A stretch of 12,191 bases of DNA from Methanocaldococcaceae archaeon. GTDB lineage: Archaea; AGJL01; Methanococci; Methanococcales; Methanocaldococcaceae. Made by a program: the position numbers and the translations under genes. The DNA is taken from contig JALVUY010000103.1 in NCBI GenBank assembly GCA_027023665.1, forward strand, positions 1-12,191. Reading direction: 5' to 3'. Below are positions 1 through 6,903 of the stretch, one piece after another (position 1 is the first letter of the stretch; every line of letters starts with the position of its first letter). A model generated the notes under the pieces. The model made no database searches, was not told where the DNA came from, and saw only the letters and a list, made by a program, of their open reading frames with translations.

Positions 1-479
1 ATATTTGTGCTTGCCTTTCCTGTAACCTTTAAATCAATACTTGCACCGCCCTCAGCCGTTCCGTTATTTCCAGCCGTTGCAAAAGCCCAATCGGTATCAT
101 CTTTCACAATATCGGTTAAACTATTTGCAACCGTAATTGTTCCGTCGTCTTTAATATTTGCATAAATACTTCCTTCAAAAATCCACTTAGTGCTGTAATC
201 ATCCTGCAAGTTTTGTGAATATATATCAATATTCACTATCGATTTTATAGGCAAATTTGCAACGCTTGCAATAACTGTCTGTGTGTCGTCATTTGTGCTT
301 ATTGTCGCAACTTTTACTTTTCTGCTAAAACTTTCATCACTTGTTTTTAATTCTGCGTCTAATTTTGTATCTATTGCATTTGCTAATGTATCTATATTGC
401 TGTCATAATCAGCTTTTGTTAAAACTGTCGCATATCCGTCAGTATTTGCAAAATGTTTTAGTGTATCTTTTAGCGCCAT
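1..479 (-). CDS. Probable phage virion/tail protein, N-terminal part (runs off the left edge)
   Basis: The frame opens at an ATG (479-477) and stays open for 159 codons to the window edge, so the C-terminus is missing. The start is fixed by AAGGAG at 490-485, five bases upstream, and that Shine-Dalgarno overlaps the stop codon of the preceding 45-residue gene. The protein begins MALKDTLKHFANTDGYATV. A short helical start (residues 1-50) is followed by a segment rich in Thr, Asp, Ser and beta-branched residues with several Gly and Asn, the composition of a beta-rich virion surface protein. It lies last in the visible leftward late operon, after the tape measure and tail proteins, where tail-tip, fibre or receptor-binding proteins usually sit. 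I recognise no named domain; the tail role comes from context only. Confidence 0.6.
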   Translation of the reverse strand, partial: MALKDTLKHFANTDGYATVLTKADYDSNIDTLANAIDTKLDAELKTSDESFSRKVKVATISTNDDTQTVIASVANLPIKSIVNIDIYSQNLQDDYSTKWIFEGSIYANIKDDGTITVANSLTDIVKDDTDWAFATAGNNGTAEGGASIDLKVTGKASTN

Positions 480-488
480 TTTTTCTCC

Positions 489-626
489 TTAATAACTTAA
501 ATTTTTTAATGTTTTTTTATTTGTGCTGTCTTTTTTAATTACTTTAATTTTTGCATTTATAAAAGAAGATTTGTTTTTTCTTAAATTACTGTTAACTACA
601 TTATTTAAAGCCTTAATTAAGTTCAT
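489..626 (-). CDS. Small basic protein of the late operon (45 aa), unknown function
   Basis: A 46-codon frame begins MNLIKALNNVVNSNLRKNKS and ends with TAA at 491-489. Two things support it as a real gene. First, it has a TAAGGAT Shine-Dalgarno that overlaps the stop codon of the upstream 223-residue gene. Second, its own stop merges with the AAGGAG of the next gene. Without it there would be a gap of about 150 bases in an operon that otherwise has almost none. The product is strongly basic, with about ten Lys, one Arg and a single Asp, and is predicted mostly helical at its N-terminus. I recognise no family. A small virion or tail-tip assembly factor is a guess from position. The same DNA on the plus strand gives a hydrophobic frame that I treat as a shadow. 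Confidence 0.6.
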   Translation of the reverse strand: MNLIKALNNVVNSNLRKNKSSFINAKIKVIKKDSTNKKTLKNLSY

Positions 627-634
627 TTTAATCC

Positions 635-1306
635 TTATTTTTCATCATACCATACATTGCATACAAAAGAATTTAACGGGTCTTCCATAGGCTCTGTATA
701 AGGCTGTATAACTTCTTTCATCCAAATCCCCACATAATCATTTGCATTAAGCGTTGTTAAATATATACTACTACTCCCTGTCATTGTATTATCAATCGTT
801 TTGTCTGTCCATAATTTAAAAGTTATCGTCTTTCCGTCATCGCTTACGCTGTCAGCATACATCCCCGTTACTCTGCTTTGTGAGCTGTCGTAAATAGTCA
901 CCCAGTCATCAGCTTTTACAAAATCGCTAACATCTCTATCAGCTGTAATCTGTTTGTTATCAGCGTCAACGCTTTCAATCTTAAACCCGCCGTAAACTCT
1001 AAAATTATCTTTATCTAAATCCGCCTCAACATCGCTGTGGTCCACTTTTGTTTCAAGCCCAAAATAAATCTCTTCTGTCGGACTGTCAGTATATTTTGCG
1101 ACATCAATTCCAATAGTTAAAATATCAGTATCGGTTTTGATAAAAAATTTAAACCATCTTTGCCCTCCAACTTCCGCTTCTCTTGGTCTAACGGGTAAAA
1201 TCATAGAATTTGCAACACCGCTTTCAATCTGTGTGCCTGTAATATCTCCGCCGTTTTTTGTAGCATCAAACTCATCGTAATTGCTACGCCAAAAAGTTAT
1301 CGCCAT
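635..1306 (-). CDS. Putative phage virion structural protein (223 aa)
   Basis: The 223-residue product has no signal peptide or membrane segment. It is acidic and beta-rich: repeated short strands with Asp/Thr/Gly turns run through residues 50-190, and Trp and aromatic residues cluster at residues 45-60 and near the C-terminus. The N-terminal third, with a 'site-specific' run around VRPREAEVGGQRWFKFFIKT, resembles structural proteins seen near tail genes of other phages. I recall that resemblance from memory and could not check it by search. The Shine-Dalgarno before its ATG is weak (AAAGG). The 54-base gap upstream of this gene is one of the longer gaps in the leftward operon and holds a possible promoter element, so the gene may head its own sub-operon. 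Role inferred: tail-tip or fibre-associated virion component. Function is not established. Confidence 0.6.
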   Translation of the reverse strand: MAITFWRSNYDEFDATKNGGDITGTQIESGVANSMILPVRPREAEVGGQRWFKFFIKTDTDILTIGIDVAKYTDSPTEEIYFGLETKVDHSDVEADLDKDNFRVYGGFKIESVDADNKQITADRDVSDFVKADDWVTIYDSSQSRVTGMYADSVSDDGKTITFKLWTDKTIDNTMTGSSSIYLTTLNANDYVGIWMKEVIQPYTEPMEDPLNSFVCNVWYDEK

Positions 1307-1324
1307 TTAAAACCTTTTTCTTTT

Positions 1325-1359
1325 AGTGTAGTAAAATAAAAAATTGCTTTTTGGAAAAA
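1325..1359 (-). promoter_or_regulatory. Candidate late promoter or activator site before the 223-aa gene
   Basis: Read on the minus strand, TTTTTCCAAAAAGC (1359-1346) is followed after exactly 15 bases by TACACT (1330-1325), about 20 bases before the ATG at 1306. The same 14-mer, with the same 15-base spacing to a TACAAT box, lies before the scaffold gene. The core TTTTT-CC-AAAAA is an inverted repeat, as expected for a dimeric regulator. AT-rich chance matches cannot be excluded. Confidence 0.35.
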
Positions 1360-1360
1360 T

Positions 1361-1735
1361 CTAAACCCTACAAAGTGCAATTTCAACTCTACACCATTCA
1401 CTGTTTTCATAAAGCCCATCTACTTTTATTACATCCCCCTTTTCAAGTGCCGGTCTGACTTTGAGAGTATTTCCGTCTATTAATTCCAAATCAGCTTCAA
1501 CTCCTAAATCATCTAAAAGAGTAACTATCTGCTTTAAGGTATCTTTTTTTATCCAACCATTTTCTTTGCTTTCAAGTGTTATGTAATTCGCATTATTTCT
1601 TTTAGGAGTTTCATATACAATAATCCCCCCGTTAAGCGTATTAAACGCTTTACCTTTAACATCTTTTAAGCTAAATTCCTCTTTAATAAAAAGAGGATAA
1701 TCAAATTTAATCCCCCCTAAACTTACAGCTCTCAT
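1361..1735 (-). CDS. Putative phage tail protein downstream of the tape measure (124 aa)
   Basis: This 124-residue soluble protein has an N-terminal LGGI-type strand (residues 6-10), a GG(I/V)IVYE segment at about 36-42, an ITLES strand followed by GWIKKDTL (about 52-67), a helix over residues 65-77, and an acidic loop with DGNTLKV near residue 89. This order of beta elements is like a group of small siphophage proteins found just after the tape measure gene and thought to join the tail tip. That comparison is from memory, so the name is kept general. Its start has an AAAGGAT Shine-Dalgarno that overlaps the TAA of the tape measure gene, so translation is coupled. Two Cys residues close to the C-terminus (C114 and C122) are unusual for the region. 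Confidence 0.6.
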   Translation of the reverse strand: MRAVSLGGIKFDYPLFIKEEFSLKDVKGKAFNTLNGGIIVYETPKRNNANYITLESKENGWIKKDTLKQIVTLLDDLGVEADLELIDGNTLKVRPALEKGDVIKVDGLYENSEWCRVEIALCRV

Positions 1736-1744
1736 TTTTATCCT

Positions 1745-4700
1745 TTACATTAATTTTTTAAGCTCTCTAACCAATTCCTCTGCGACATTTCTTTGTGCAT
1801 TTAATGTATAGCTTTTATTTCCTATATTAAAGTTCAAATCAACGCTGTCCCTTGTAGTATTAGCTATATTGCTTAAACTCCCTACATATCCGCCCGTTTG
1901 AAATTTTGGAAGTTTTAAATTATTTAATTTATCAAACAGATTAACTCCAAAATGACTTACAGCCTCTTTTCTTATTACAAATTCCCCGTCTTCTAAAAGT
2001 GCTAAATTTCTATCTCCCCCGCCGTATCCCGGAAGCTTTCCTCCTGTTTGTAATTGCAATAATCCGCCTGTTTGGAATTTAGGTATATTTTTTAGCAAAA
2101 GTTTATTTGCTTCTTCTGTCAAATAAGCATCATTTCGTATTTTATTCCCTAAATCTTCAATAATTCTTTGTTCTCTTGCTAACGCCTCTGAGCCAAATTC
2201 GCCCTGTGATGTAACCCATATTCTTTCTTTTTCTCCGATTTCCATTCTTAAAACTGTCAATTTATTTTCTAATTGTTTTTTTATCTGCTGTTTGAATTTA
2301 TCTAAACTTAAAGTTTCTATTTTTTTATAAAATTTATCAAGCCTTTTTAAATCAAGGCTATTATTAAGCCCTTTTATTTCACTGCTGTCAATCCCAAAAT
2401 CACTTAATTTATCATCTATTTTATTTTTAATGTTTTCTACTTTTTGCAAATACTCATTAAGCTCTTGTATTTTTTTATCTGTTTTTTTAATCAGATTTTC
2501 TTTTTCTGTTTTTAGTTTATCAAGCGTTTTGTTGTCATTGTCAACTATACTTTTTTTACTTTTTAAAACAATATTAAAATTTTTGAATTCCTTTTGCGTT
2601 ACAGTTTTGCCTCTTAAACTCTCGCTGTAAGTTTTATAATCATTTTCATCTTTTTGTATTCTTTTCACTTGATTTGTTATTTTTTCTTTTTCTGTTTTTA
2701 AACTGTTTATTAAATTAAGGGCTAAATTGCTTTTGTCTTCAACGCCGCCTTTTTTAAATGTTTCGGCTAACTGCTTTAAACTTTCTATCAAATCATCAAT
2801 TTTAGATAAATCAATATCATTCCCATTATCCGAATTTTCCATATCGTTTAAAGTGTTTTGCAAATTTTGCGTAATTATCTGCGGGTTGCCTCTTTCAACT
2901 ATCCCGCCTGTTGCAAATTTTGGAAGCAACTTATTATTTAAAGCATATAAAAAATTCTCCCCGTAATGTGCTACGGCGTCCCTTTTAATTACAAATTCTC
3001 CCCTTGTTAAGAGTGCCGGAACATCGTCGCTGTCATTCGGGTCATATCCGGGTATCCTTCCACTTTGTCTTTTAAATTCTATACTTCCGCCTGTGGCTCT
3101 TTTTAACGGCTCAATAAGCCCGCCTGTCGCTTTTGTATGCACTTCACGGATATAAATAGTGTGTGTGGAGCTTGTATTCATATTATTAAGGCTTTTTATT
3201 TTACTTTCAACCTGTCCTATGTTTGGAAGTTTTACTCTGTGTCTGCTTTGGGTAGGCTTTTTAAGTTTATTTATTTCATTTTCAGCCTCTCTTCCGTCCG
3301 CTTTTATTTTTACAGTGTGTGTTTTCCCTGTAAGTTTATTTGTTATTTGTAAAACACCGTTTATCTCTCCTTTTGTCTGTCCTGCGTTTGTGCTTAAATT
3401 TATTTTTTTAGTTTTACCTGTAAGTTTATCCGTAATTTCTAAAACAGGCTTAATTTCCCTTCTAATCGCTTTGCCGTTTGAGCTATATTTTATAGTCTGT
3501 GTTTTACCTGTCAGTCTATTTGTTACCTGTAAAACACCGGCAATATTTTGTTTTGCCTGTGTGGTGTCCGCTGTTACTTTTGCGGTTATTTTTTTATTTT
3601 CAAACTGTTTTGTTTCATTATTTACTTTTTGTTTTGCCTGTGTGGTGTCTGCTGTAATTACTATTTTTTTTGGATGTTTTATCTGGGCGTCAAGACGCTT
3701 TATTTGTCTGTCTAAATTTTTAATTTCATTTAATGCGGCTGTGGTATTGATTGTTACTTTTTTACCTGTTAATAATTCTATCATCTGTTTTTCAAGGTTA
3801 AGTCTTTGCACTTCTAATTTAATTTGTTCTCTTGTAGCTTCTAACTGTGCTTTTATAAGCCTTATTTTATTATTATAGGCATTAATCGCCTCTTGTTTTT
3901 CTTTTGCATAATAAGCCTTCGTTAAACTTTCTAATTTTTTTAAATTTGCTATTGCTATATTATTTGCCTGTTTTTTCGTTAAAACAACCCGCCCGTTTTC
4001 TTTTATCTCTTTATTTGCAATCTGAGATATAAGGCTTGAATACTCGGACATATAGCTTTTTGCTAATTGAAAATTTCCTTTTTCAAGCGCTTGTTTTGCA
4101 AGTGCGTATTTTTTATCCGCTCTTTCTTTTATCATCACATATTTTTGATATTCACTTGCACCGCTCATTTGAAGATTCTGTATTCTGTCTTCAATGTTTT
4201 CAATTGCTAAAATTCTTTCATTTTCTAAATTTCTAAGTCTTGCATTTAACTCTTTTTGTAACTCAAAAATTCTGTCTGTAAGGCTTTTTTCCTGTGCTTT
4301 TAGCCTTTTAATCATTCCCTTATGAGCGCTTATTCTTTTTTGATACTCTTTTTTTATTGTCTCAATATATTTTTTCTCAGCCTTTGTAAGTTTTCTTATC
4401 TCATTTTCAGCTGATTTTGCACTTTTTTCTGCCCCTTCAAAAGGTTTTGTATGTTTTAATTTTGTATAAATTCTCATAAGAACTTTATTCCTTGCAATTA
4501 AAACATCAATTTCTCTCTCAAGCGCTTTATTATTGTCTGTTCCTTTCTTGTAAAGCTCAGTCATTTTATTAATGCGTTTGGTATTTTCCAACATAAGCGC
4601 TTTTACTTTCTCTTTCATTTTGTCAAGCTCATCAGCCGTCATTTTAATTTCACGACGATTATTTGAAAAATCCATATGAGATTGAAGCTCATCAAGCAAA

Positions 4701-6190
4701 GAGCGGAATTTTTTGTTGCTATCATTTAAGGTTTCAGTTGCGCTGTTTAATCTTTCAATCCTCTCTTCCCATTTATCCATTGCATAATTAACACCCTCAA
4801 TTGCAAGACTTAACCCCAAAAGAACAGCATTTGCTTTTGAGAGTTTAGCAATAGCCCCGTAAAGCAGGATAAATGCCTCTTTAAGTGTTTTAACAGCTTT
4901 TACAGCCGTTATAATTTCCATAACCGCTTTTGCACCCAAAACTGCTTCAAATACTGCTTTTGCTTTTCCAAGCGCATAAAAAGTTGAGGCAAGCTCAGCA
5001 ATTACATTTATAAGTTCCCTGTTTTCTTTATAAAATTTCTCTCCTGTTTGAATCGCATTTGTAAGCCATTTCACAAAATCGGTTAAAGCCGGCAAAAGCT
5101 GCTCTCCTATCGTAATAATAAGCCCCTGAAAAGCGCTTTCAAGCTCTTTTAAATGCCCTTTAAATGTATCTGTCATCTGTTTTGCTTTTTTTTCGCTAAT
5201 GCCCATAGAATTTGCTATTTTTTTGTAAAGCTCGTCATAACTATTGCCGACACTATTAATCAAGGTTAAAGCTGTTTTCATAGTCTCTATACCGAAAATA
5301 TCTCTCATGTACTTTACTTTCATTTCTTGGCTCATTCCGGACATTTTCTCTTTAAATTGTTTTAATACATTTGTAAGCCCTACAAACTTACCATTTGCAT
5401 CGTAAATTTTAATACCAAGTTCATTTATTGCATCAGCAGCTGCGCCGGTTGGAGCTGAGAGCCTAAGAAGCATAGTCGAAAGCCCTGTTCCCGCAATTGT
5501 TCCTTTAAGCCCGTTATCAGCCAATACGCCAAGAGCCGTAGCTGTCTCTTCAATGCTTATACCAAGGGACCTTGCCTGAGGAGCGACCATTTTCATAGCC
5601 TCTCCCATTTCCGGGATGTCTGTATTTGCATTAGTAATTGTAGCAGTCATCACATCAACTACTCTTTTTGTCTCTTTTGCACTCAAACCAAATCCACTTA
5701 AAATATTGCTTGCAATATCACTTGCTCTTCCTAAATCAATCATCCCAACCTGTGCTAAATTTAAAACATCCCCGATTGAAGCCATAATATCTTTTGTCTT
5801 ATACCCCGCCATTGCAAGGTAATTCATACCTTCTGCTACTTCGCTTGCGCTAAACTGTGTTTTTTCTCCAAGCTCTTCGGCTTTTTGTTTTAATGCTTCA
5901 AGATTATCCCTGCTTGCCCCGCTTATTGCTCCAAGTTTAGCTATGCTCTGCTCAAAATCAGCTACAACATTTATTACACCTTTAACCGCGCTAAATCCCA
6001 CATAAGCGTGAGCCATATCGGTAACTCTTTTTGTAAAAGAAGATAAAGTCTCTTCACTTCTTTTTAAATCAATATCTCCTTTTTTCACATTTTCACTAAA
6101 TTCTTTTATTTCTCTTTTAAGCTCTTCTATTTCTTTAAGCGCCTGTTTTGTGTTTGCTTTTATTTCAATAATTAAATCTTTATTCGGCAT
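1745..6190 (-). CDS. Phage tail tape measure protein (TP901 type, 1481 aa)
   Basis: The protein sets tail length and acts as a chaperoned core during tail tube assembly; in related phages it is ejected ahead of the DNA. Residues about 75-330 match the TP901 tape measure core: the EKTQFSASEVAEGMNYLAMAG motif region near 109-129, then MTATITNANTDI near 181-192 and LGVLADNGLKGT near 220-231. Residues 390-470 are hydrophobic and probably membrane-active. Residues about 585-835 form long charged coiled coils. Three 30-residue repeats containing LTGKT follow (about 886-975). Two copies of a C-terminal module with P-G-Y and GEFVI are at about 1044-1096 and 1383-1434. A second coiled-coil stretch (1150-1350) separates the modules. 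By the usual rule of about 1.5 angstrom per residue the tail would be near 200 nm. The start has AAGGAG five bases upstream. A plus-strand gene separates it from GT, its expected chaperone. Confidence 0.95.
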   Translation of the reverse strand: MPNKDLIIEIKANTKQALKEIEELKREIKEFSENVKKGDIDLKRSEETLSSFTKRVTDMAHAYVGFSAVKGVINVVADFEQSIAKLGAISGASRDNLEALKQKAEELGEKTQFSASEVAEGMNYLAMAGYKTKDIMASIGDVLNLAQVGMIDLGRASDIASNILSGFGLSAKETKRVVDVMTATITNANTDIPEMGEAMKMVAPQARSLGISIEETATALGVLADNGLKGTIAGTGLSTMLLRLSAPTGAAADAINELGIKIYDANGKFVGLTNVLKQFKEKMSGMSQEMKVKYMRDIFGIETMKTALTLINSVGNSYDELYKKIANSMGISEKKAKQMTDTFKGHLKELESAFQGLIITIGEQLLPALTDFVKWLTNAIQTGEKFYKENRELINVIAELASTFYALGKAKAVFEAVLGAKAVMEIITAVKAVKTLKEAFILLYGAIAKLSKANAVLLGLSLAIEGVNYAMDKWEERIERLNSATETLNDSNKKFRSLLDELQSHMDFSNNRREIKMTADELDKMKEKVKALMLENTKRINKMTELYKKGTDNNKALEREIDVLIARNKVLMRIYTKLKHTKPFEGAEKSAKSAENEIRKLTKAEKKYIETIKKEYQKRISAHKGMIKRLKAQEKSLTDRIFELQKELNARLRNLENERILAIENIEDRIQNLQMSGASEYQKYVMIKERADKKYALAKQALEKGNFQLAKSYMSEYSSLISQIANKEIKENGRVVLTKKQANNIAIANLKKLESLTKAYYAKEKQEAINAYNNKIRLIKAQLEATREQIKLEVQRLNLEKQMIELLTGKKVTINTTAALNEIKNLDRQIKRLDAQIKHPKKIVITADTTQAKQKVNNETKQFENKKITAKVTADTTQAKQNIAGVLQVTNRLTGKTQTIKYSSNGKAIRREIKPVLEITDKLTGKTKKINLSTNAGQTKGEINGVLQITNKLTGKTHTVKIKADGREAENEINKLKKPTQSRHRVKLPNIGQVESKIKSLNNMNTSSTHTIYIREVHTKATGGLIEPLKRATGGSIEFKRQSGRIPGYDPNDSDDVPALLTRGEFVIKRDAVAHYGENFLYALNNKLLPKFATGGIVERGNPQIITQNLQNTLNDMENSDNGNDIDLSKIDDLIESLKQLAETFKKGGVEDKSNLALNLINSLKTEKEKITNQVKRIQKDENDYKTYSESLRGKTVTQKEFKNFNIVLKSKKSIVDNDNKTLDKLKTEKENLIKKTDKKIQELNEYLQKVENIKNKIDDKLSDFGIDSSEIKGLNNSLDLKRLDKFYKKIETLSLDKFKQQIKKQLENKLTVLRMEIGEKERIWVTSQGEFGSEALAREQRIIEDLGNKIRNDAYLTEEANKLLLKNIPKFQTGGLLQLQTGGKLPGYGGGDRNLALLEDGEFVIRKEAVSHFGVNLFDKLNNLKLPKFQTGGYVGSLSNIANTTRDSVDLNFNIGNKSYTLNAQRNVAEELVRELKKLM
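1889..2044 (-). repeat. Second copy of the tape measure C-terminal GEFVI module
   Basis: Residues about 1383-1434 read G-K-L-P-G-Y, then D-x-x-x-A-L-L-x-x-GEFVI, then an A-V-x-H-F/Y-G step, paired Asn (LNN) and K-F-x-TGG. It matches the copy at 2903-3061 in order and spacing. Known tape measure proteins often carry a motif of this kind near the C-terminus. Confidence 0.8.
2903..3061 (-). repeat. First copy of the tape measure C-terminal GEFVI module
   Basis: Residues about 1044-1096 carry G-R-I-P-G-Y, D-D-V-P-A-L-L-T-R-GEFVI, A-V-A-H-Y-G, then A-L-N-N and P-K-F-A-TGG. Two extra TGG turns lie just before it, at about 1022 and 1033. It is separated from the second copy by about 300 residues of coiled coil. 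Confidence 0.8.
3266..3535 (-). repeat. Three 30-residue tandem repeats inside the tape measure gene
   Basis: Repeats start near residues 886, 916 and 946. Each has the pattern V-L-(Q/E)-(I/V)-T-(N/D)-(K/R)-LTGKT, then a beta strand, then a Gly and an E-I pair. The LTGKT cores sit exactly 30 residues (90 bases) apart. A different pair, TADTTQAKQ, lies just before them, at residues 846 and 873. Regular repeats of this kind can change tail length by gain or loss of units. Confidence 0.85.
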
Positions 6191-6203
6191 TACTTCTCCT
6201 TTA

Positions 6204-6212
6204 TGTTATAAT
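6204..6212 (+). promoter_or_regulatory. Extended -10 promoter for the plus-strand membrane protein gene
   Basis: TGTTATAAT is a perfect TGn-TATAAT extended -10 box. It ends 17 bases before the ATG at 6230, so transcription would start within about 11 bases of the start codon. The sequence TTATAATNANAAAAAAGG is shared with the box before the other rightward operon at 9366. No clear -35 is visible, as is common in Campylobacterota. Confidence 0.45.
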
Positions 6213-6229
6213 TAGAAAAAAGGCAGAAA

Positions 6230-6406
6230 ATGTTTTGGGGGATAATTTCTTTTTTTGCAGGTTTTACAAGATTGATGTTTTTAGGTTTTTTATTATTAAT
6301 AATAATTGCAAATTTTAGGTTTTTTATTCCTTTTTTAATTGTTGCTCTAATCGGAGGAATAATAGGCATTGTTTTATACAAAAAGGGATTAATAACATTA
6401 AAGTGA
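6230..6406 (+). CDS. Small hydrophobic inner-membrane protein (58 aa), candidate phage moron
   Basis: The product begins MFWGIISFFAGFTRLM. It has two hydrophobic stretches, about residues 2-28 (broken only by R14) and 31-50, then Lys51-Lys52 and a short polar tail. There are no acidic residues, and a G-G-x-x-G motif (42-46) lies in the second stretch. This is typical of a tiny two-pass membrane protein. AAAAAAGG precedes the ATG by six bases, and an extended -10 box lies just upstream. The gene is on the strand opposite to the late operon and fits almost exactly between the GT stop (6398, a 9-base tail-to-tail overlap) and the tape measure start (6190). Known morons in such places include superinfection exclusion proteins, but nothing here proves that role. 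A competing minus-strand frame covers the same DNA (6423-6190, 77 codons, ending TAATG at the tape measure start). It has about 10% Pro and no Asp, so I think it is the shadow. Confidence 0.55.
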   Translation: MFWGIISFFAGFTRLMFLGFLLLIIIANFRFFIPFLIVALIGGIIGIVLYKKGLITLK

Positions 6407-6894
6407 AAATTCGTCAATTTCATCTAAATTTACCTCTTCTTTTGCTCTTATAAATTCCCTAAATTCATCCTCATTTGCATAATATGCCATTCTGTTTGCA
6501 ACAGCCATATTTCTTATATTTTCTTCTTTTTCTTCATAAATAGCTTCTATTGCAATAAAAAACATACTAAGACCATACTCTAAAACATTAATGTGGTTGT
6601 GAGAGATAAGAAGGGAGATGAGTTTTAGGATTTTTTTTTATCTGCTTTTTCGCCCTCCTTTTTTTCTAAAAATTCTTTGTTAAGCTCAAAAAACTCTTTT
6701 TCAAGCATATTAAACGCATCAATGCTCATCTCTTCAAAATCTTCTTCTGTAAGGTTTGAATTATCAATCAGTATTTCTATTTCATCTTTGTATCCGTCTC
6801 CTGCAAGTTTAGCAAGGGAGCGGACATTTATTTCATAAAGTTTCACTTTTTTTTCTTCAAATTCAATTACCTTTTTTTTTCTAAATAATTTCAT
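6398..6894 (-). CDS. Tail assembly chaperone frameshift product (GT-like, about 165 aa)
   Basis: This is the predicted fusion made when ribosomes slip back one base on the run of nine A at 6639-6631 inside the upstream chaperone frame. After Lys88, the -1 frame continues ILKLISLLISHNHINVLEYG and stays open for 77 codons to TAA at 6400-6398. The zero frame stops two codons after the run. The extension is helical, acidic toward its end, and has M-A-x-A-N-R-M-A in the middle. In lambda-like phages, G and GT bind the tape measure protein and load it with tube subunits; the gene order tube, G/GT, tape measure is the same here. The extension has no good separate start, which argues for frameshifting and against an independent gene. 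Confidence 0.8.
6625..6894 (-). CDS. Tail assembly chaperone (G-like, 89 aa)
   Basis: The zero-frame product begins MKLFRKKKVIEFEEKKVKLY and ends ADKKKS. It is highly charged and mostly helical, with residues 57-83 rich in Glu and Lys. Its size and its place between the tube gene and the tape measure gene match the short tail assembly chaperones (lambda gpG and analogues), which are needed for assembly but absent from the mature virion. A Shine-Dalgarno AAAGG overlaps the stop codon of the tube gene. Its last codons contain the slippery run that yields the longer GT product. A second run of nine A lies near the 5' end (codons 5-8), without a useful alternative frame. Sequence similarity to known families is not obvious by eye, so the call rests on context and the frameshift. 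Confidence 0.8.
   Translation of the reverse strand: MKLFRKKKVIEFEEKKVKLYEINVRSLAKLAGDGYKDEIEILIDNSNLTEEDFEEMSIDAFNMLEKEFFELNKEFLEKKEGEKADKKKS
6631..6659 (-). promoter_or_regulatory. Programmed -1 frameshift site with upstream Shine-Dalgarno
   Basis: In the zero frame the codons are GAT AAA AAA AAA TCC TAA, so the heptamer A-AAA-AAA (6637-6631) is a legal X-XXY-YYZ slip site. AGGAGG lies upstream at 6659-6654, 14 bases before the A run. It is inside a coding sequence with no start codon after it. In E. coli dnaX a Shine-Dalgarno-like element upstream of A-AAA-AAG stimulates -1 slippage. RNA polymerase slippage on nine A is an alternative route to the same product. Confidence 0.75.
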
Positions 6895-6903
6895 TTATTG
6901 CCT

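Noticed and set aside
341..538. Short plus-strand frames over leftward genes (341-538, 2430-2630, 2727-2966, 4036-4236, 5616-5822, 7522-7752, 8641-8844, 8718-8921).
   Set aside because: All are antisense to supported genes and hydrophobic by reversal of Lys-rich coding. None has a convincing ribosome binding site with a sensible context.
1335..1360. The T-rich sequence after the 124-residue gene as a Rho-independent terminator.
   Set aside because: The only stem is five A-U pairs. The same 14-mer occurs at 9335 where no leftward gene ends, so a promoter or regulator site fits better.
3159..3878. A 239-codon plus-strand open frame, highly hydrophobic, across the tape measure gene.
   Set aside because: It lies wholly antisense to a well-supported gene. 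Its Phe/Leu/Val/Ser-rich composition is what Lys/Glu/Asn-rich coiled coil and the LTGKT repeats give in reverse. It has no intergenic promoter and no known pattern.
6190..6423. A 77-codon minus-strand frame between GT and tape measure, with AGAGG before its ATG and a TAATG junction with the tape measure start.
   Set aside because: The junction is tempting, but the product has about 10% Pro, no Asp, and reads like the reverse of a Gly/Phe/Leu-rich protein. The plus-strand frame in the same DNA has a promoter, a Shine-Dalgarno and clear membrane segments. I keep it as the main alternative.
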